DNA of 33,452 nt from an uncultured Actinomycetes bacterium (GCA_937888775.1 CALAQT010000591.1:1-33452); one strand, 5' to 3'. Positions 9,353-18,837 are shown, counted from the first letter of the stretch. Translations and numbers: made by a program. The notes: generated by a model not told the origin, from the sequence alone.

Positions 9353-11537
9353 CGGGCACTAGCCAGATGGCCGCCAGGGGAGGCAGCGTCACCTCAGCGG
9401 ATACCGGCTGACCGTGCCACGGGATCGGCTCGGGCGCTAGGCCGCCCAGGTTGCCCACATCGCTGCCGCCGTAGTACGAGGAGTCGGTGTTGAGCGCCTC
9501 ACGCCAGCGGCACGGCCGGGGCAGTCCGAGGCGGTAGGCGTACCGGGGGACGGGCGACAGGTTGGCCACGAATACCAGCGGGCGTTCGGTGTCCTTGCCC
9601 ACGCGGGCAAAGGCGAGCACGTTGTTGTCGGCGTCGTTGGGCTCCAGCCACCAGAAGGCCGACGACTCGGAATCGAGCTCCCACAGCGCCGGCTGCGCGC
9701 GGTAGAGCCGGTTGAGGTCTCGCACCAGGGCCTGGATCCCGGCGTGCTCGCGGCGTTCGAGCAGATGCCAGTCCAGTGAGCGCTCGTGGCTCCACTCGGC
9801 CGGCTGGGCGAACTCGCACCCCATGAACAGCAGCTTCTTGCCCGGGTGGGCCCACATGTAGGCGTACAGTGCGCGCAGGTTGGCCAGCTTCTGCCAGTGG
9901 TCGCCGGTCATCTTGGCGTACAGGGAGCCCTTGCCGTGCACCACCTCGTCGTGAGACAGCGGCAGCACGAAGTTCTCGCTGAATGCGTACATCAGGCTGA
10001 AGGTCAGCTCGTGGTGGTGGTAGCGGCGGTAGATCGGATCCTGCTGGAAGTAGGCCAGCGTGTCGTGCATCCAGCCCATGTTCCACTTGAAGCCGAAGCC
10101 CAGGCCGCCCAGGTACGTGGGGCGCGAGACACCCGGCCACGCCGTGGACTCCTCCGCCGCGGAGATGATGCCGGGCTCACGCCCGTAGATCACCTCGTTG
10201 AGCTCCTTGAGGAACGCAACCGCGTCCAGGTCCTCGCGCCCGCCGAACTGGTTGGGTACCCATTCCCCCGCCCGACGCGAGTAGTCGAGATAGAGCATCG
10301 AGGCCACGGCGTCGACGCGGATACCGTCGACGTGGTATTCGCGCAGCCAGAACAGGGCGTTGGAGATCAGGAAGTTGCGGACCTCATGGCGGCCGTAGTT
10401 GAACACCAGCGTGCCCCAGTCCGGATGCGCGCCGCGGCGTGGATCGGCGTGCTCGTAGAGCGCGGTGCCGTCAAAGCGCGCCAGCGCGAACTCGTCGCGC
10501 GGGAAGTGCGCCGGCACCCAGTCCAGCAGCACGCCGATCCCGTTGGCGTGCATCCGGTCGATGAACTGGCGGAAATCGTCGGGCGATCCGTGGCGGGGCG
10601 TCGGCGCGAAGTAGCCGGTCACCTGATATCCCCACGAGCCGCTGAAGGGGTGCGCCATCACCGGCAGTAACTCGATGTGGGTGAAGCCCAGGTCGGTGGC
10701 GTAGGCCGACAGCTCGTCGGCGAGCTCGGAGTAGTTGAGCGAGCGGTTGTCCTCCAGCGAGTTCAGCCGCCAGGACCCCAGGTGGACCTCGTAGATCGAG
10801 ATCGGGCGATCGAGCGGAAGCTGCTTGCGGCGGTGCTCCAGCCAGGTGGCGTCGGCGGGGCTCCAATCGTGTTTGGGCTCGAACACGACCGAGGCGGTCT
10901 TGGGCGGCATTTCGGTCTCGGTCGCGTAGGGATCGGCCTTCAGGCTGAGCTCCCCGTCGGCGGTCATGATCTCGTACTTGTACCGGGCGCCGGCCTGCAC
11001 CCCGGGCAGGAACAGCTCCCAGATGCCCCCCGAGCCGAGCGTCCGCATCGCGTTGAGCCGTCCGTCCCAGGAGTTGAAGTCGCCGACGATGCTGACCGCG
11101 CGGGCGGCGGGAGCCCAGACTGCGAAGGCCGTGCCTCGGGCACCCTGGTGCTCGAGCACGTGGGCTCCGAGACGCTCGTAGATCTCCTCATGGCGGCCTT
11201 CGCCGATCAGGTGCAGGTCGAGCTCGCCGAGCGTCGGTCCGAACGCGTAAGGGTCCTCGATCTCAAAGCTGGCGCCCGAGCCGTAATCGACCTTCAGCCG
11301 GTAGTGCAGCGGTAGCTCGGCGCCCTCCAGCAGGCCCTCGAATATGCCGCCGGCATGGATCTGGGTCAGCGCGACCCTGGCGCCCTGATCGGGGATCACC
11401 TCGACGCCCGCGGCGGCGGGGCGCAGCACGCGAACGATCACGCCGCCGTCGGCGGGATGAGCCCCCAGGACGGAATGCGGATTGGCATGTTCGCGGCGCA
11501 CCAGCGCGTCGAGCTCTCGGTTAGCGGCGGCGGTCAT
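9345..11537 (-). CDS. glgB: 1,4-alpha-glucan branching enzyme GlgB
   Basis: GlgB transfers chain segments to make alpha-1,6 branches on the glucan built by GlgE. The 730 residues have the normal full architecture: an N1 domain (PHSVLGAHPADGGVIVRVLRPAA), a CBM48 domain (FAVWAPAARAVSIVGDFNSWDGR, residues 138-160), and a GH13 barrel with IYEVHLGSW, the conserved block around LPVMAHPFSGSWGYQVTGYF, nucleophile D409 in YHVDGIRVDAVASMLYLDYSR, acid/base E462 in ISAAEESTAWPGVS, and LSHDEVVHGKGSL. The ATG forms an ATGA overlap with the mak stop, so translation is probably coupled. Confidence 0.97.
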   Translation of the reverse strand: MTAAANRELDALVRREHANPHSVLGAHPADGGVIVRVLRPAAAGVEVIPDQGARVALTQIHAGGIFEGLLEGAELPLHYRLKVDYGSGASFEIEDPYAFGPTLGELDLHLIGEGRHEEIYERLGAHVLEHQGARGTAFAVWAPAARAVSIVGDFNSWDGRLNAMRTLGSGGIWELFLPGVQAGARYKYEIMTADGELSLKADPYATETEMPPKTASVVFEPKHDWSPADATWLEHRRKQLPLDRPISIYEVHLGSWRLNSLEDNRSLNYSELADELSAYATDLGFTHIELLPVMAHPFSGSWGYQVTGYFAPTPRHGSPDDFRQFIDRMHANGIGVLLDWVPAHFPRDEFALARFDGTALYEHADPRRGAHPDWGTLVFNYGRHEVRNFLISNALFWLREYHVDGIRVDAVASMLYLDYSRRAGEWVPNQFGGREDLDAVAFLKELNEVIYGREPGIISAAEESTAWPGVSRPTYLGGLGFGFKWNMGWMHDTLAYFQQDPIYRRYHHHELTFSLMYAFSENFVLPLSHDEVVHGKGSLYAKMTGDHWQKLANLRALYAYMWAHPGKKLLFMGCEFAQPAEWSHERSLDWHLLERREHAGIQALVRDLNRLYRAQPALWELDSESSAFWWLEPNDADNNVLAFARVGKDTERPLVFVANLSPVPRYAYRLGLPRPCRWREALNTDSSYYGGSDVGNLGGLAPEPIPWHGQPVSAEVTLPPLAAIWLVPDE

Positions 11538-12934
11538 TCGGTCTCCAGGAGCCGGGCGATCCCGGTGACAGGGATGGGCAGCCAGTCGGGGCGGTTGTCA
11601 AGCTCGTACTGGAGCTCGTAGATCGCTTTCTCCAGCTCAAAGATCGAGAGCAGGTTCCGAACCGCGGACTCACCCAGCGGCATCAGCGCCGGGTCGATGT
11701 TGGAGAAATAGTGCTCCAGGAAGTTCCGGCGCGCCCGCTCCTCGAAGTCCGGTGGGGCGTCCTGGCTCTGCATGATCTTGACTGCGGAGGTCGCGTAGGC
11801 GAAGGAGCGCAGCATCGAGGCGACGTCGCGCAGCGGCGAGCGCTTCTGGCGGCGCTCGAACAGCGCCCGCGCCGGTTCGCCCTCGAAGTCGATGATCACC
11901 CAGCCCCGCGGGGTGTGCAGGGTCTGGCCGAGGTGATAGTCGCCGTGGGTGCGGATCGACCGGCCACCGATGCTCAGCTGGGCGCGCATCGCGATCCGCT
12001 CGCGCACGTCCTGACCGCGCCCGGCGATCGCCGCCACCCGCTCGTCGTCGGGCAGGCGCACAAAGATCCGCTCGATGTCCTCATCGATTGTCGCCGTCAG
12101 CAGCGACATCGACTCGGTGCTCGGCTCCTCCGGGCTGAACGCCGGATTGCTGCTGTCAGAGGCGAGCGCGTTGTGAAGCTGCGCGGTCACGGTGCCCAGG
12201 CTCCCCAGCTCAGCCAAGAAGCGCTCAGGATCGGATCCGATCAGCTTCAGCGCCAGTTCCCAGCCGCCCGTCGCGTCCGGGAAGAACCGTTGCGCCACGC
12301 CCAGCGTGGCCGAGAACGAGCGGCCGTGGTAGTCATACCAGCCGATCAGCGGCGCGATGTTGGGGAATTTCGCCGCAGTCAGAAACTGCAGCACTTCCAA
12401 CTCCGGGTTGATCCCGGGTTCGAGCTTGCGGAACACCTTCAATACGACCCGGTCGCCGAACACGATCGACGAGTTGGACTGCTCGACGCCCACCGCCCGC
12501 GCCGGGGCGTCGAGCGCCACCGTGTCTGCACCGGCCACGTGATGGAAGCTGAAGCTGCCGTCCTCGGTCTCCAGTTGCTCCTCGGTGGCGATCCGCCGCA
12601 GCAGGTCGCGGGCGAGCTCGGGGTCCGACAGCGCATCGAACGCGCTCCACTGCGGTGTGGTGGCGATTGGCTGCGAGCCCATGCGGGCGCCGCTGTGCCG
12701 GAAGGTGAGCGGCAGCTGGTAAAGCTCGTGGTGGCCCGTGGAGAAGCGCGTCTGCACCAGCGCCAGGAACAGCGGCGGATCCTCGGACACGACGACGCCC
12801 TCGTCGATCTCGATCCCGGTTATGTGGCGCGACTTGGACGCGTACCAGCGCTGGCGCTCGACCCACGTGCGCAGCGCCTCGACGTCGAGGTTGTGGCGGT
12901 ACTCGTTGGCCGGGCTCTGGACGTGCTCGGTCAT
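11534..12934 (-). CDS. mak: Maltokinase (Mak/Pep2)
   Basis: Mak phosphorylates maltose with ATP to alpha-maltose-1-phosphate, the GlgE substrate. The protein (466 residues from this start) has the aminoglycoside-phosphotransferase-like kinase fold. Its N-terminal cap contains WVERQRWYASKSR, typical of maltokinases. The catalytic loop reads HGDYHLGQ (H330-Q337), and the metal-binding motif IIDFEGEPAR starts near 347. I chose ATG 12934 rather than the longer frame to 12973 because a strong Shine-Dalgarno GAGGAGG (12942-12948) sits 7 nt upstream and the start overlaps the treS stop as TGATG. In many relatives this protein is fused to TreS; here the two are separate but translationally coupled. 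Confidence 0.95.
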   Translation of the reverse strand: MTEHVQSPANEYRHNLDVEALRTWVERQRWYASKSRHITGIEIDEGVVVSEDPPLFLALVQTRFSTGHHELYQLPLTFRHSGARMGSQPIATTPQWSAFDALSDPELARDLLRRIATEEQLETEDGSFSFHHVAGADTVALDAPARAVGVEQSNSSIVFGDRVVLKVFRKLEPGINPELEVLQFLTAAKFPNIAPLIGWYDYHGRSFSATLGVAQRFFPDATGGWELALKLIGSDPERFLAELGSLGTVTAQLHNALASDSSNPAFSPEEPSTESMSLLTATIDEDIERIFVRLPDDERVAAIAGRGQDVRERIAMRAQLSIGGRSIRTHGDYHLGQTLHTPRGWVIIDFEGEPARALFERRQKRSPLRDVASMLRSFAYATSAVKIMQSQDAPPDFEERARRNFLEHYFSNIDPALMPLGESAVRNLLSIFELEKAIYELQYELDNRPDWLPIPVTGIARLLETE

Positions 12935-14688
12935 CAGATCGCCTCCTCGCCTTCCTCCACGAGCTGAAACCAATAGAAGCCGCGCGGCGCCAGGGTCAGC
13001 AGGTAGAAGAGGTCGCCGATCCGGGGAAAGCGCGAGCGCCCGAACAGCTCTACCGGGTAACGGCCGGCGTGCAGGCTCAGATCGAGCTCGACGGCCTGGG
13101 CCGAGCGCGCCAGGTTATGAACGCACAGCACAAGGTCATCCTCGAAGCGGCGCAGCACGGCGAAGATCCGCGGATTTGACGTCTCGATCGGCTCGTAGGT
13201 GCCCAGGCCGAACACGGGATGCTCCTTACGCAGTGCGATGAAGCGGTGCATCCAGCGCAGCAGTGAGGTCGGCGTGCGCAGCTGCGCCTCGACGTTGACG
13301 GCCTGGAATCCGAATACCGGATCCATCAACGGCGGGGCGTAGAGCTGGGCGAAATCGGCCCTTGAGAAGCCGCCGTTGCGATCCCCCGTCCACTGCATCG
13401 GCGTCCGGACTCCGTCACGGTCGCCCAGGAAGATGTTGTCGCCCATGGCGATCTCATCACCGTAGTAGAGAACCGGCGACCCGGGCAGCGAGAACAGGAT
13501 CGCGGTCATCAACTCGATCTCGTCACGACCGTTGTCAAGCAGCGGCGCCAGCCGCCGGCGGATGCCCAGATTGAGCTTCATCCGCGGGTCCTTGGCGTAT
13601 TCGGTGTACATGTAGTCCCGTTCCTCGTCGGTGACCATCTCGAGCGTCAGCTCGTCGTGGTTACGCAGGAACAGCCCCCACTGACAGCTCTTAGGAATCG
13701 GCGGGGTACCTTCCAGAATCTCGTATATCGGTGCCGCCTGCTCCCGCCGGACCGCCATGAACATGCGCGGCATGACCGGGAAGTGGAACGCCATCTGGCA
13801 TTCATCCCCGTCGCCGAAGTACTGCACAACGTCGGCGGGCCACTGGTTGGCCTCGGCCAGCAGGACGCGATCTGGATATAGATGCTCGATCTCCTTGCGC
13901 ACGCGCTTGAGGTAGGCGTGGGTCTCGGGGAGGTTCTCGCAGTTGGTCCCCTCACGCTCGTACAGATAGGGCACCGCGTCCAAGCGGAAGCCGTCGAGGC
14001 CGAGGTCCAGCCAGAAGCGCAGGACCCCGAGCATCGCCTCCTGCACTTCGGGGTTGTCGTAGTTCAGATCGGGCTGATGGCCGAAGAAGCGGTGCCAATA
14101 GTAGGCGCCGGCGACCGGGTCATAGCTCCAGTTCGACGTCTCGGTGTCGGTGAAGATGATCCGGGCATCGCGGTAGCGCTCATCGTTGTCAGACCAGACG
14201 TACCAGTCGCGCTTGGGCGAGTTAGGGCTGCTCCGCGACTCCTGAAACCACGGGTGCTCGTTGGAGGTGTGGTTCATGACCAGATCCGAGATGACCCGGA
14301 TTCGCCGCGCATGCGCGGCGTCGATCAGATCGTGGACGTCCTGGACCGTGCCGTAGTCCGGATGCACCTTGGTGAAGTCCGAGATGTCATAGCCGCCGTC
14401 CCTGAGCGGCGACTCGTAGAACGGCAGCAGCCAGATGCAATCGATCCCCAACCACTGCAGATAGTCAAGCTTCTCGATCAGGCCGCGGAAATCGCCGGAC
14501 CCGTCGCCGTTGGCGTCAAAGAAGCCGCGGATGTGGATCTCGTAGAACACCGCCCGCTTGAACCACAGCGGCTCGGCCTCAAACCACTGGCGGGCCTGGC
14601 TCTGTGCCGCGGCCGCCGGATCGAGGGTGGAGTCACGCGTGTCGCGCTCGCGTGCCAGCAGGTGGGTGAGAGTCGGTGGCCCGATCAT
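12934..14688 (-). CDS. treS: Trehalose synthase / maltose alpha-D-glucosyltransferase (TreS)
   Basis: TreS reversibly interconverts trehalose and maltose, giving maltose to Mak. The 584-residue GH13 protein shows [42 protein letters not shown], region [14 protein letters not shown], nucleophile D237 in [12 protein letters not shown], acid/base E279 in LLAEANQWP, and the third Asp D345 in [13 protein letters not shown]. The TreS hallmark [30 protein letters not shown] region is also intact. Its length matches stand-alone TreS. The ATG lies 37 bp after the glgE stop without an obvious Shine-Dalgarno, so the first ~40 variable residues leave the exact start uncertain. Confidence 0.96.
   Translation of the reverse strand: MIGPPTLTHLLARERDTRDSTLDPAAAAQSQARQWFEAEPLWFKRAVFYEIHIRGFFDANGDGSGDFRGLIEKLDYLQWLGIDCIWLLPFYESPLRDGGYDISDFTKVHPDYGTVQDVHDLIDAAHARRIRVISDLVMNHTSNEHPWFQESRSSPNSPKRDWYVWSDNDERYRDARIIFTDTETSNWSYDPVAGAYYWHRFFGHQPDLNYDNPEVQEAMLGVLRFWLDLGLDGFRLDAVPYLYEREGTNCENLPETHAYLKRVRKEIEHLYPDRVLLAEANQWPADVVQYFGDGDECQMAFHFPVMPRMFMAVRREQAAPIYEILEGTPPIPKSCQWGLFLRNHDELTLEMVTDEERDYMYTEYAKDPRMKLNLGIRRRLAPLLDNGRDEIELMTAILFSLPGSPVLYYGDEIAMGDNIFLGDRDGVRTPMQWTGDRNGGFSRADFAQLYAPPLMDPVFGFQAVNVEAQLRTPTSLLRWMHRFIALRKEHPVFGLGTYEPIETSNPRIFAVLRRFEDDLVLCVHNLARSAQAVELDLSLHAGRYPVELFGRSRFPRIGDLFYLLTLAPRGFYWFQLVEEGEEAI
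12942..12948 (-). promoter_or_regulatory. Strong Shine-Dalgarno of mak
   Basis: On the minus strand this reads GAGGAGG, 7 nt before ATG 12934 and inside the last codons of treS. It decides the mak start and suggests that mak can recruit ribosomes independently as well as by coupling. Confidence 0.8.
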
Positions 14689-14725
14689 GGCTGGGGCTGA
14701 CGGTAGCTGAGCGGAGCTCGTCTCA

Positions 14726-16708
14726 TCAGATCTCGGCCCGGAAGACGTGGGCCTGGCGTACGCCCGGCTCCAGCCGAACGTAGTTGGAGCCGATGCGCCA
14801 TTGGTAGCGCACGTCGGAGAGCAGGTCGCAAACCGTGAAGATCGGCGGCAGGCCGAGGCTGGCGGGGATCAGCGTCATACCCGCCTGGGCCTGATGCGGG
14901 TCGATGTTGACCACGACGATTACGGCGTTGCCGGCCGACCGCTTGGCGTAGGCGATCAGCGCATCGTTGGCGGTCTCCAGGAAGGTGATGTTGGACAGTT
15001 CCTGGAGCGCTCGGTTCGCTCTCCGCACGGCGTTCAGCCGCCCGATCAGCGGCAGCAGGGGCCCGTCCAGAGTGCGCTGCCTGATTTCGTACTTCTCTGA
15101 ATGCAGGTACTCCTCTGAGCCCTCGCGCACCGCGAGATTCTCGAACTGCTCGTATCCCGAGTAGATCCCGTAGCTGGGACTGAGCGTGGCGGCGAGTACC
15201 GCGCGCGCCTCGAACGCGGCCGCCCCGCCGTGCTGGAGGTAGGCGTGCAGGATGTCCGGTGTGTTGGCGAAGAAGTTGGGGCGGAAGTACTCCTGCTCGC
15301 CGGAGTAGGCCAGCTCGGAGACGTACTCGGTCAGCTCCCAGCGGGCATTCTTCCAGGTGAAGTAGGTGTAGGACTGGCTGAAGCCGAGCTTGCCCAGGTG
15401 GCGCATCACGGCGCGCTTGGTGAACGCCTCGGCCAGGAAGATCACGTCGCGATCGCGCGCGTGCACTTCGTCGATCAGCCAGGCCCAGAACGCGAACGGC
15501 TTGGTGTGCGGGTTGTCGACGCGGAACACCTTGACCCCGCAGTCCACCCACTGCAGCATCACCTCCAGCAGCGCGTCCCACAGCGCCCGCCAGTCAGGCG
15601 AATCCCAGTTGACGTTGTAGATGTCCTGGTAGCGCTTGGGTGGATTCTCGGCGTACTTCAGTGTGCCGTCGGGGCGCCGGTGAAACCATTCCGGATGCTC
15701 GGTCAGCCACGGGTGATCGGCCGAGCACTGGATCGCGAAGTCCAACGCAACGTCGATCCCCAGCTCCGCCGCCGCGCTGGTCAGCGAACGCAGGTCCTCG
15801 ATCGTCCCCAGCTCAGGATGGACCGCCTCGTGCCCTCCGTCGGCCGAGCCGATCGCCCACGGCGAGCCGGGATCTCCCGGTCCCGCGACCAACGCGTTGT
15901 CACGCCCCTTGCGGTTGGTCTCACCGATCGGATGGATCGGCGCCAGATAGAGGATGTCGAATCCCAGCTCGGCGAGCCGCGGCAGCTGCGCCTGGGCGCC
16001 GCTCAGGCCTTCCCAGGAACGCGGGAACAGCTCATACCAGGAGCCGAAGCGCGCGCGAAGGCGGTCGACCTCGATCCGCAGCGGCTCCTCCAGCGTGACC
16101 CGCCCCCGACGCTCGTCATCGCTCTGCAAGGCCGCAAGCAGCTCGGGGCCGAGTGCCACGTCGTGCTTGGCGCTCTCCGGCACGGTCTCGTCTCGCAGCG
16201 TCGCCAGCGCGTGCTCCACCAGCGCGCGCGCTTTCTTGGCGCGGATCCGTTGGGCGCCCGCCAGCAGCACGATCCCCTCCGACAGCTCGCCCGCCAGCTC
16301 GGTCTGGCCGGCGGTGACCTTGCGCTCCAGCTCCGCGCGCCAGGTGCCGAACACGTCGGTCCACGCCTCGATTGTGTACTGCCAGCGTCCCTGCCGGTCG
16401 ACCTCGATCTCGGTTGCCCAACGCACGCCCGCCAGGTGGGCATCGATGCGGGTCAGCTCGGCCTCGCGCCAGTGCGAATCAACGGGACCGCGAAAGCGGA
16501 CCACGGCTCGGATGAGCTCGTGGCCGTCGCGGAACACATCGGCTGAGACCGTCACGGTGTCGCCCACGCAGCGCTTGACGGCAAAGCGCCCGTCGTCGAT
16601 CGCCGGCGACGGATACTGGATCACGATCCGCGACGGCGACGACTGTGCCCTGGAGGGGCTCGATGCTGCTTTGGCGGCCGGCTGGGTAGAGGTGGCGCGA
16701 GGGGTCAT
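14726..16708 (-). CDS. glgE: Alpha-1,4-glucan:maltose-1-phosphate maltosyltransferase (GlgE)
   Basis: GlgE transfers maltosyl units from alpha-maltose-1-phosphate to the non-reducing end of alpha-1,4-glucan, releasing phosphate. The 660 residues show the N-terminal GlgE domain (about 25-200) and a GH13_3 barrel with the diagnostic [32 protein letters not shown], nucleophile D398 in [11 protein letters not shown], acid/base E427 in IFLAEAFTK, and D485 in FANTPDIL. Their spacing matches characterised actinobacterial GlgE. It heads the nine-gene operon. The first 25 residues are Ser/Ala-rich and variable. The divergent gap to malQ is only 45 bp and holds a candidate promoter for this operon. Confidence 0.97.
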   Translation of the reverse strand: MTPRATSTQPAAKAASSPSRAQSSPSRIVIQYPSPAIDDGRFAVKRCVGDTVTVSADVFRDGHELIRAVVRFRGPVDSHWREAELTRIDAHLAGVRWATEIEVDRQGRWQYTIEAWTDVFGTWRAELERKVTAGQTELAGELSEGIVLLAGAQRIRAKKARALVEHALATLRDETVPESAKHDVALGPELLAALQSDDERRGRVTLEEPLRIEVDRLRARFGSWYELFPRSWEGLSGAQAQLPRLAELGFDILYLAPIHPIGETNRKGRDNALVAGPGDPGSPWAIGSADGGHEAVHPELGTIEDLRSLTSAAAELGIDVALDFAIQCSADHPWLTEHPEWFHRRPDGTLKYAENPPKRYQDIYNVNWDSPDWRALWDALLEVMLQWVDCGVKVFRVDNPHTKPFAFWAWLIDEVHARDRDVIFLAEAFTKRAVMRHLGKLGFSQSYTYFTWKNARWELTEYVSELAYSGEQEYFRPNFFANTPDILHAYLQHGGAAAFEARAVLAATLSPSYGIYSGYEQFENLAVREGSEEYLHSEKYEIRQRTLDGPLLPLIGRLNAVRRANRALQELSNITFLETANDALIAYAKRSAGNAVIVVVNIDPHQAQAGMTLIPASLGLPPIFTVCDLLSDVRYQWRIGSNYVRLEPGVRQAHVFRAEI

Positions 16709-16717
16709 CTGTTCGAA

Positions 16718-16747
16718 AGTATCCGTCGAGGCCGATCAGGTAAACAA
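16718..16747 (-). promoter_or_regulatory. Candidate promoter of the glgE-to-GT4 operon
   Basis: On the minus strand a TTGTTT hexamer (16742-16747) and a GATACT hexamer (16718-16723) are 18 bp apart. The -10-like box ends 9 nt before the glgE ATG, so the transcript would be leaderless or nearly so. Matches to consensus are 3/6 and 4/6. It lies in the 45-bp gap shared with divergent malQ. Confidence 0.45.
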
Positions 16748-16753
16748 CTCCAC

Positions 16754-17989
16754 GTGATCGAGTTCCCACGTTCGAGCGGCGTTCAGCTGCATATAACGTC
16801 GCTGCCGGGGGGTCGGCTCGGCGCCGAGGCCTACCGGTTCATCGACTGGCTGGCCGCCGCGGGCCAGTCCTGGTGGCAGGTTCTGCCGCTCAGCCCGCCC
16901 GACCGCTATCGCTCCCCGTACAAGTCGCGCTCGGCGTTTGCCGCCTGGCCGGGACTGCTGGGCGAACCACGGGCGGCGGTGTCAGCGGCGGAGATAGCCG
17001 ACTTCCAGGAACGCCAGCGCTTCTGGATCGCCGACTGGGAGCGCTTCTCCGGTCGGGGGGCGGTGGCCGACCAGGTCCGCTTCCAGCGCGAGTGGACGGC
17101 GCTGCGCGAATACGGTGCCCAGCGCGGGGTGCACCTGATGGGCGACGTGGCTATCTACATCTCGGCCGGAAGCGCCGACCACCGCGCCCACCCGGAGCTG
17201 TTCCAGCGCGGCCTGGTCGCCGGCGCGCCGCCGGATGCCTACTCCACTACGGGGCAGCTGTGGGGCAACCCGATCTACGACTGGCCCGCGCTGCAGCGAC
17301 AGCGCTACCGGTGGTGGGTGGAGCGCCTGCGCCGCACGCTGGAGCTGTTCGACCTGGCCCGGATCGATCACTTCCGTGGCTTCGTGGCTTACTGGGCGGT
17401 GCCCGAGGACGCTCCGGACGCGACCAGCGGCACCTGGAAGCGCGGACCGGGTCGCGCACCCTTCGACGCCGCCGGAAGGGCGCTGGGGGCGCTGCCGCTG
17501 GTGGCTGAGGATCTGGGGGTGATCACGCCGGCCGTCGAGCGGCTGCGTGATGCGCTGGGCCTGCCCGGGATGGCGGTCTTGCAGTTCGGCTTGGACCCGG
17601 CCGAGCCGCTCAGCCCGCACCGGCTGGAGAACCACGTCGCGAACCGGATCGTCTACACCGGCACCCACGATCAGGACACGGCGCGCGGGTGGTATGAATC
17701 GCTGGATCGGGCACAGCGGCCGATCGTCGACTCCGAGCTCAAGCGCTACGGGGTCACCGAGCGCCAGCCCTGGTGGTCGTTGATCCGGCTGGCCTTCTCC
17801 TCGCCGGGACAGGTGGCGATCGTGCAGGCCCAGGACGTACTCGGCCTCGGCAGCGAGGCGCGAATGAACGCCCCGGGACTCGCGCGCGGCAGCTGGCGCT
17901 GGCAGATGAGGCCGCGCGCGCTGACCCCGGCGCTGGCGCGGCGCCTGCGCGAGATTACTGGGGCGGCCCAACGCCTACCGGCCGGCTGA
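16754..17989 (+). CDS. malQ: 4-alpha-glucanotransferase (MalQ/amylomaltase), compact form
   Basis: MalQ disproportionates alpha-1,4-glucans, rebuilding dextrins long enough for GlgP or TreY. The GTG start gives the usual beginning FPRSSGVQLHITSLPGG. Catalytic motifs of GH77 are intact: nucleophile D205 in ARIDHFRGF, acid/base E252 in LPLVAEDLGVITP, and D306 in TGTHDQDTARGWY, plus SGTWKRGPG and the 250s-loop-like VAGAPPDAYSTTGQLWGNP. The spacing between the three acids matches Thermus amylomaltase (47 residues from first to second), but only 204 residues precede the nucleophile instead of 292. The deletion falls around residues 65-115, between SAFAAWPGLLG and the VHLMGDVAIYIS strand. At 411 residues it is about 90 shorter than usual. 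Confidence 0.92.
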   Translation: MIEFPRSSGVQLHITSLPGGRLGAEAYRFIDWLAAAGQSWWQVLPLSPPDRYRSPYKSRSAFAAWPGLLGEPRAAVSAAEIADFQERQRFWIADWERFSGRGAVADQVRFQREWTALREYGAQRGVHLMGDVAIYISAGSADHRAHPELFQRGLVAGAPPDAYSTTGQLWGNPIYDWPALQRQRYRWWVERLRRTLELFDLARIDHFRGFVAYWAVPEDAPDATSGTWKRGPGRAPFDAAGRALGALPLVAEDLGVITPAVERLRDALGLPGMAVLQFGLDPAEPLSPHRLENHVANRIVYTGTHDQDTARGWYESLDRAQRPIVDSELKRYGVTERQPWWSLIRLAFSSPGQVAIVQAQDVLGLGSEARMNAPGLARGSWRWQMRPRALTPALARRLREITGAAQRLPAG

Positions 17990-18004
17990 CGGCCGACGAA
18001 GAAA

Positions 18005-18754
18005 TCAGCTACGCGGTCCGGCCCGCCGAGCGGCCACCCCCAGCGCGAGCGCCCGCAGGCCCAGCTTGGCGCTGCGGTAGCTGTAGGTGGCGTCGCCGCG
18101 CAGGCGCCCCCACCGCGTCGTGTGCGGGTCGACGAGCGTGTAAGGCTGGATCCGGGCGCTGCACCCGTCGTCGGCCAGCACGGCCAGCGCCCGTTGTGCC
18201 AGCGCGATCTGCCCCAGTGCGGTGAGGTGCACGCGGTCGGCCATCACCAGGTTGCGGGCATGCAGCGAGCGCAGGTCGACGACCAGCGCGCCGGACCCGC
18301 GCGCGACGCGCTCGATCGTGTCGTCGAGCGCTGCAACCTTGACGCCGGCGGCCGGCAGCCCCAGCTTCAGGGGTGCGGTGACCGTCAGCACCCGGTCACA
18401 GCGCTCGTGCAGGAACGCCAGCGCCATCGCGAAGTCGCGCTCAAACCGCGCCGCGCTCCAAGGGAGGCCGCGCACGTCGTTGACGCCGATGTAGAGGCAC
18501 CCGAGCTCATAGCGCAAGTCGGAATGGGCGCTGCGATCGACGAACGCGGGGATCTGGCTGCGTACGACGTCGCCCACCGTCGCGCCGTCGACGGCGTAGC
18601 TGGTGAACGCCAACCCAAGCCCCCGCGCCACCCAAAGCGCCCAGGACTGCAAGGCGATCCCCCACTGCAGCTCGCCGCCGCCGTTGGTGATCGAATCTCC
18701 CAGCGCGAGCACGCCGAGCCGGCACTGCGTCTGCGCGGGCGGACTGGCGCTCAA
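18005..18754 (-). CDS. SGNH/GDSL-family hydrolase
   Basis: The protein carries the SGNH blocks in order: block I LGDSITNGGG with nucleophile S21, a block II Gly in AVDGATVGDV, block III IGVND with N92, and block V DRVHLTALGQ with D173 and H176. Such enzymes are serine esterases, lipases or carbohydrate acetylesterases; the substrate cannot be read from the sequence. I chose TTG 18754 (249 residues): the frame extends further upstream, but only with low-complexity residues that overlap glgP, and a -10-like TACCCT lies 9 nt before the TTG. No signal peptide is visible from this start, so a cytoplasmic site is likely. It converges on malQ (15 bp between stops) and diverges from glgP. A role in removing acyl groups from glucans is only a guess from location. 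Confidence 0.85.
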   Translation of the reverse strand: MSASPPAQTQCRLGVLALGDSITNGGGELQWGIALQSWALWVARGLGLAFTSYAVDGATVGDVVRSQIPAFVDRSAHSDLRYELGCLYIGVNDVRGLPWSAARFERDFAMALAFLHERCDRVLTVTAPLKLGLPAAGVKVAALDDTIERVARGSGALVVDLRSLHARNLVMADRVHLTALGQIALAQRALAVLADDGCSARIQPYTLVDPHTTRWGRLRGDATYSYRSAKLGLRALALGVAARRAGPRS

Positions 18755-18763
18755 GGGTGAGCG

Positions 18764-18769
18764 AGGGTA
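18764..18769 (-). promoter_or_regulatory. Candidate leaderless -10 element of the SGNH hydrolase gene
   Basis: TACCCT on the minus strand fits TANNNT and ends 9 nt before the TTG at 18754. No Shine-Dalgarno is visible. The -35 region is not recognisable. Confidence 0.35.
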
Positions 18770-18831
18770 GCGCTTCTCGGCCGTCAGGCAGCAAGTCGTG
18801 GGCCCGGAACGCCCCGCGGGCTTATCTGCTC

Positions 18832-18837
18832 GATAAT
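18832..18837 (+). promoter_or_regulatory. Candidate leaderless -10 element of glgP
   Basis: GATAAT matches the TATAAT consensus in five of six positions and ends 6 nt before GTG 18844, which has no Shine-Dalgarno. It also forms one arm of a small dyad, TTATC (18822-18826) and GATAA (18832-18836). It helps decide the GTG start over the upstream frame. Confidence 0.45.

Noticed and set aside
15230..16546. Long open frame antisense to glgE (438 codons), with similar antisense frames over mak, glgX, glgB and the GT4 gene
   Set aside because: They are composition shadows of high-GC coding sequence. Their translations are Arg/Ala/Val-rich without motifs, and the opposite strand has clear enzyme families.
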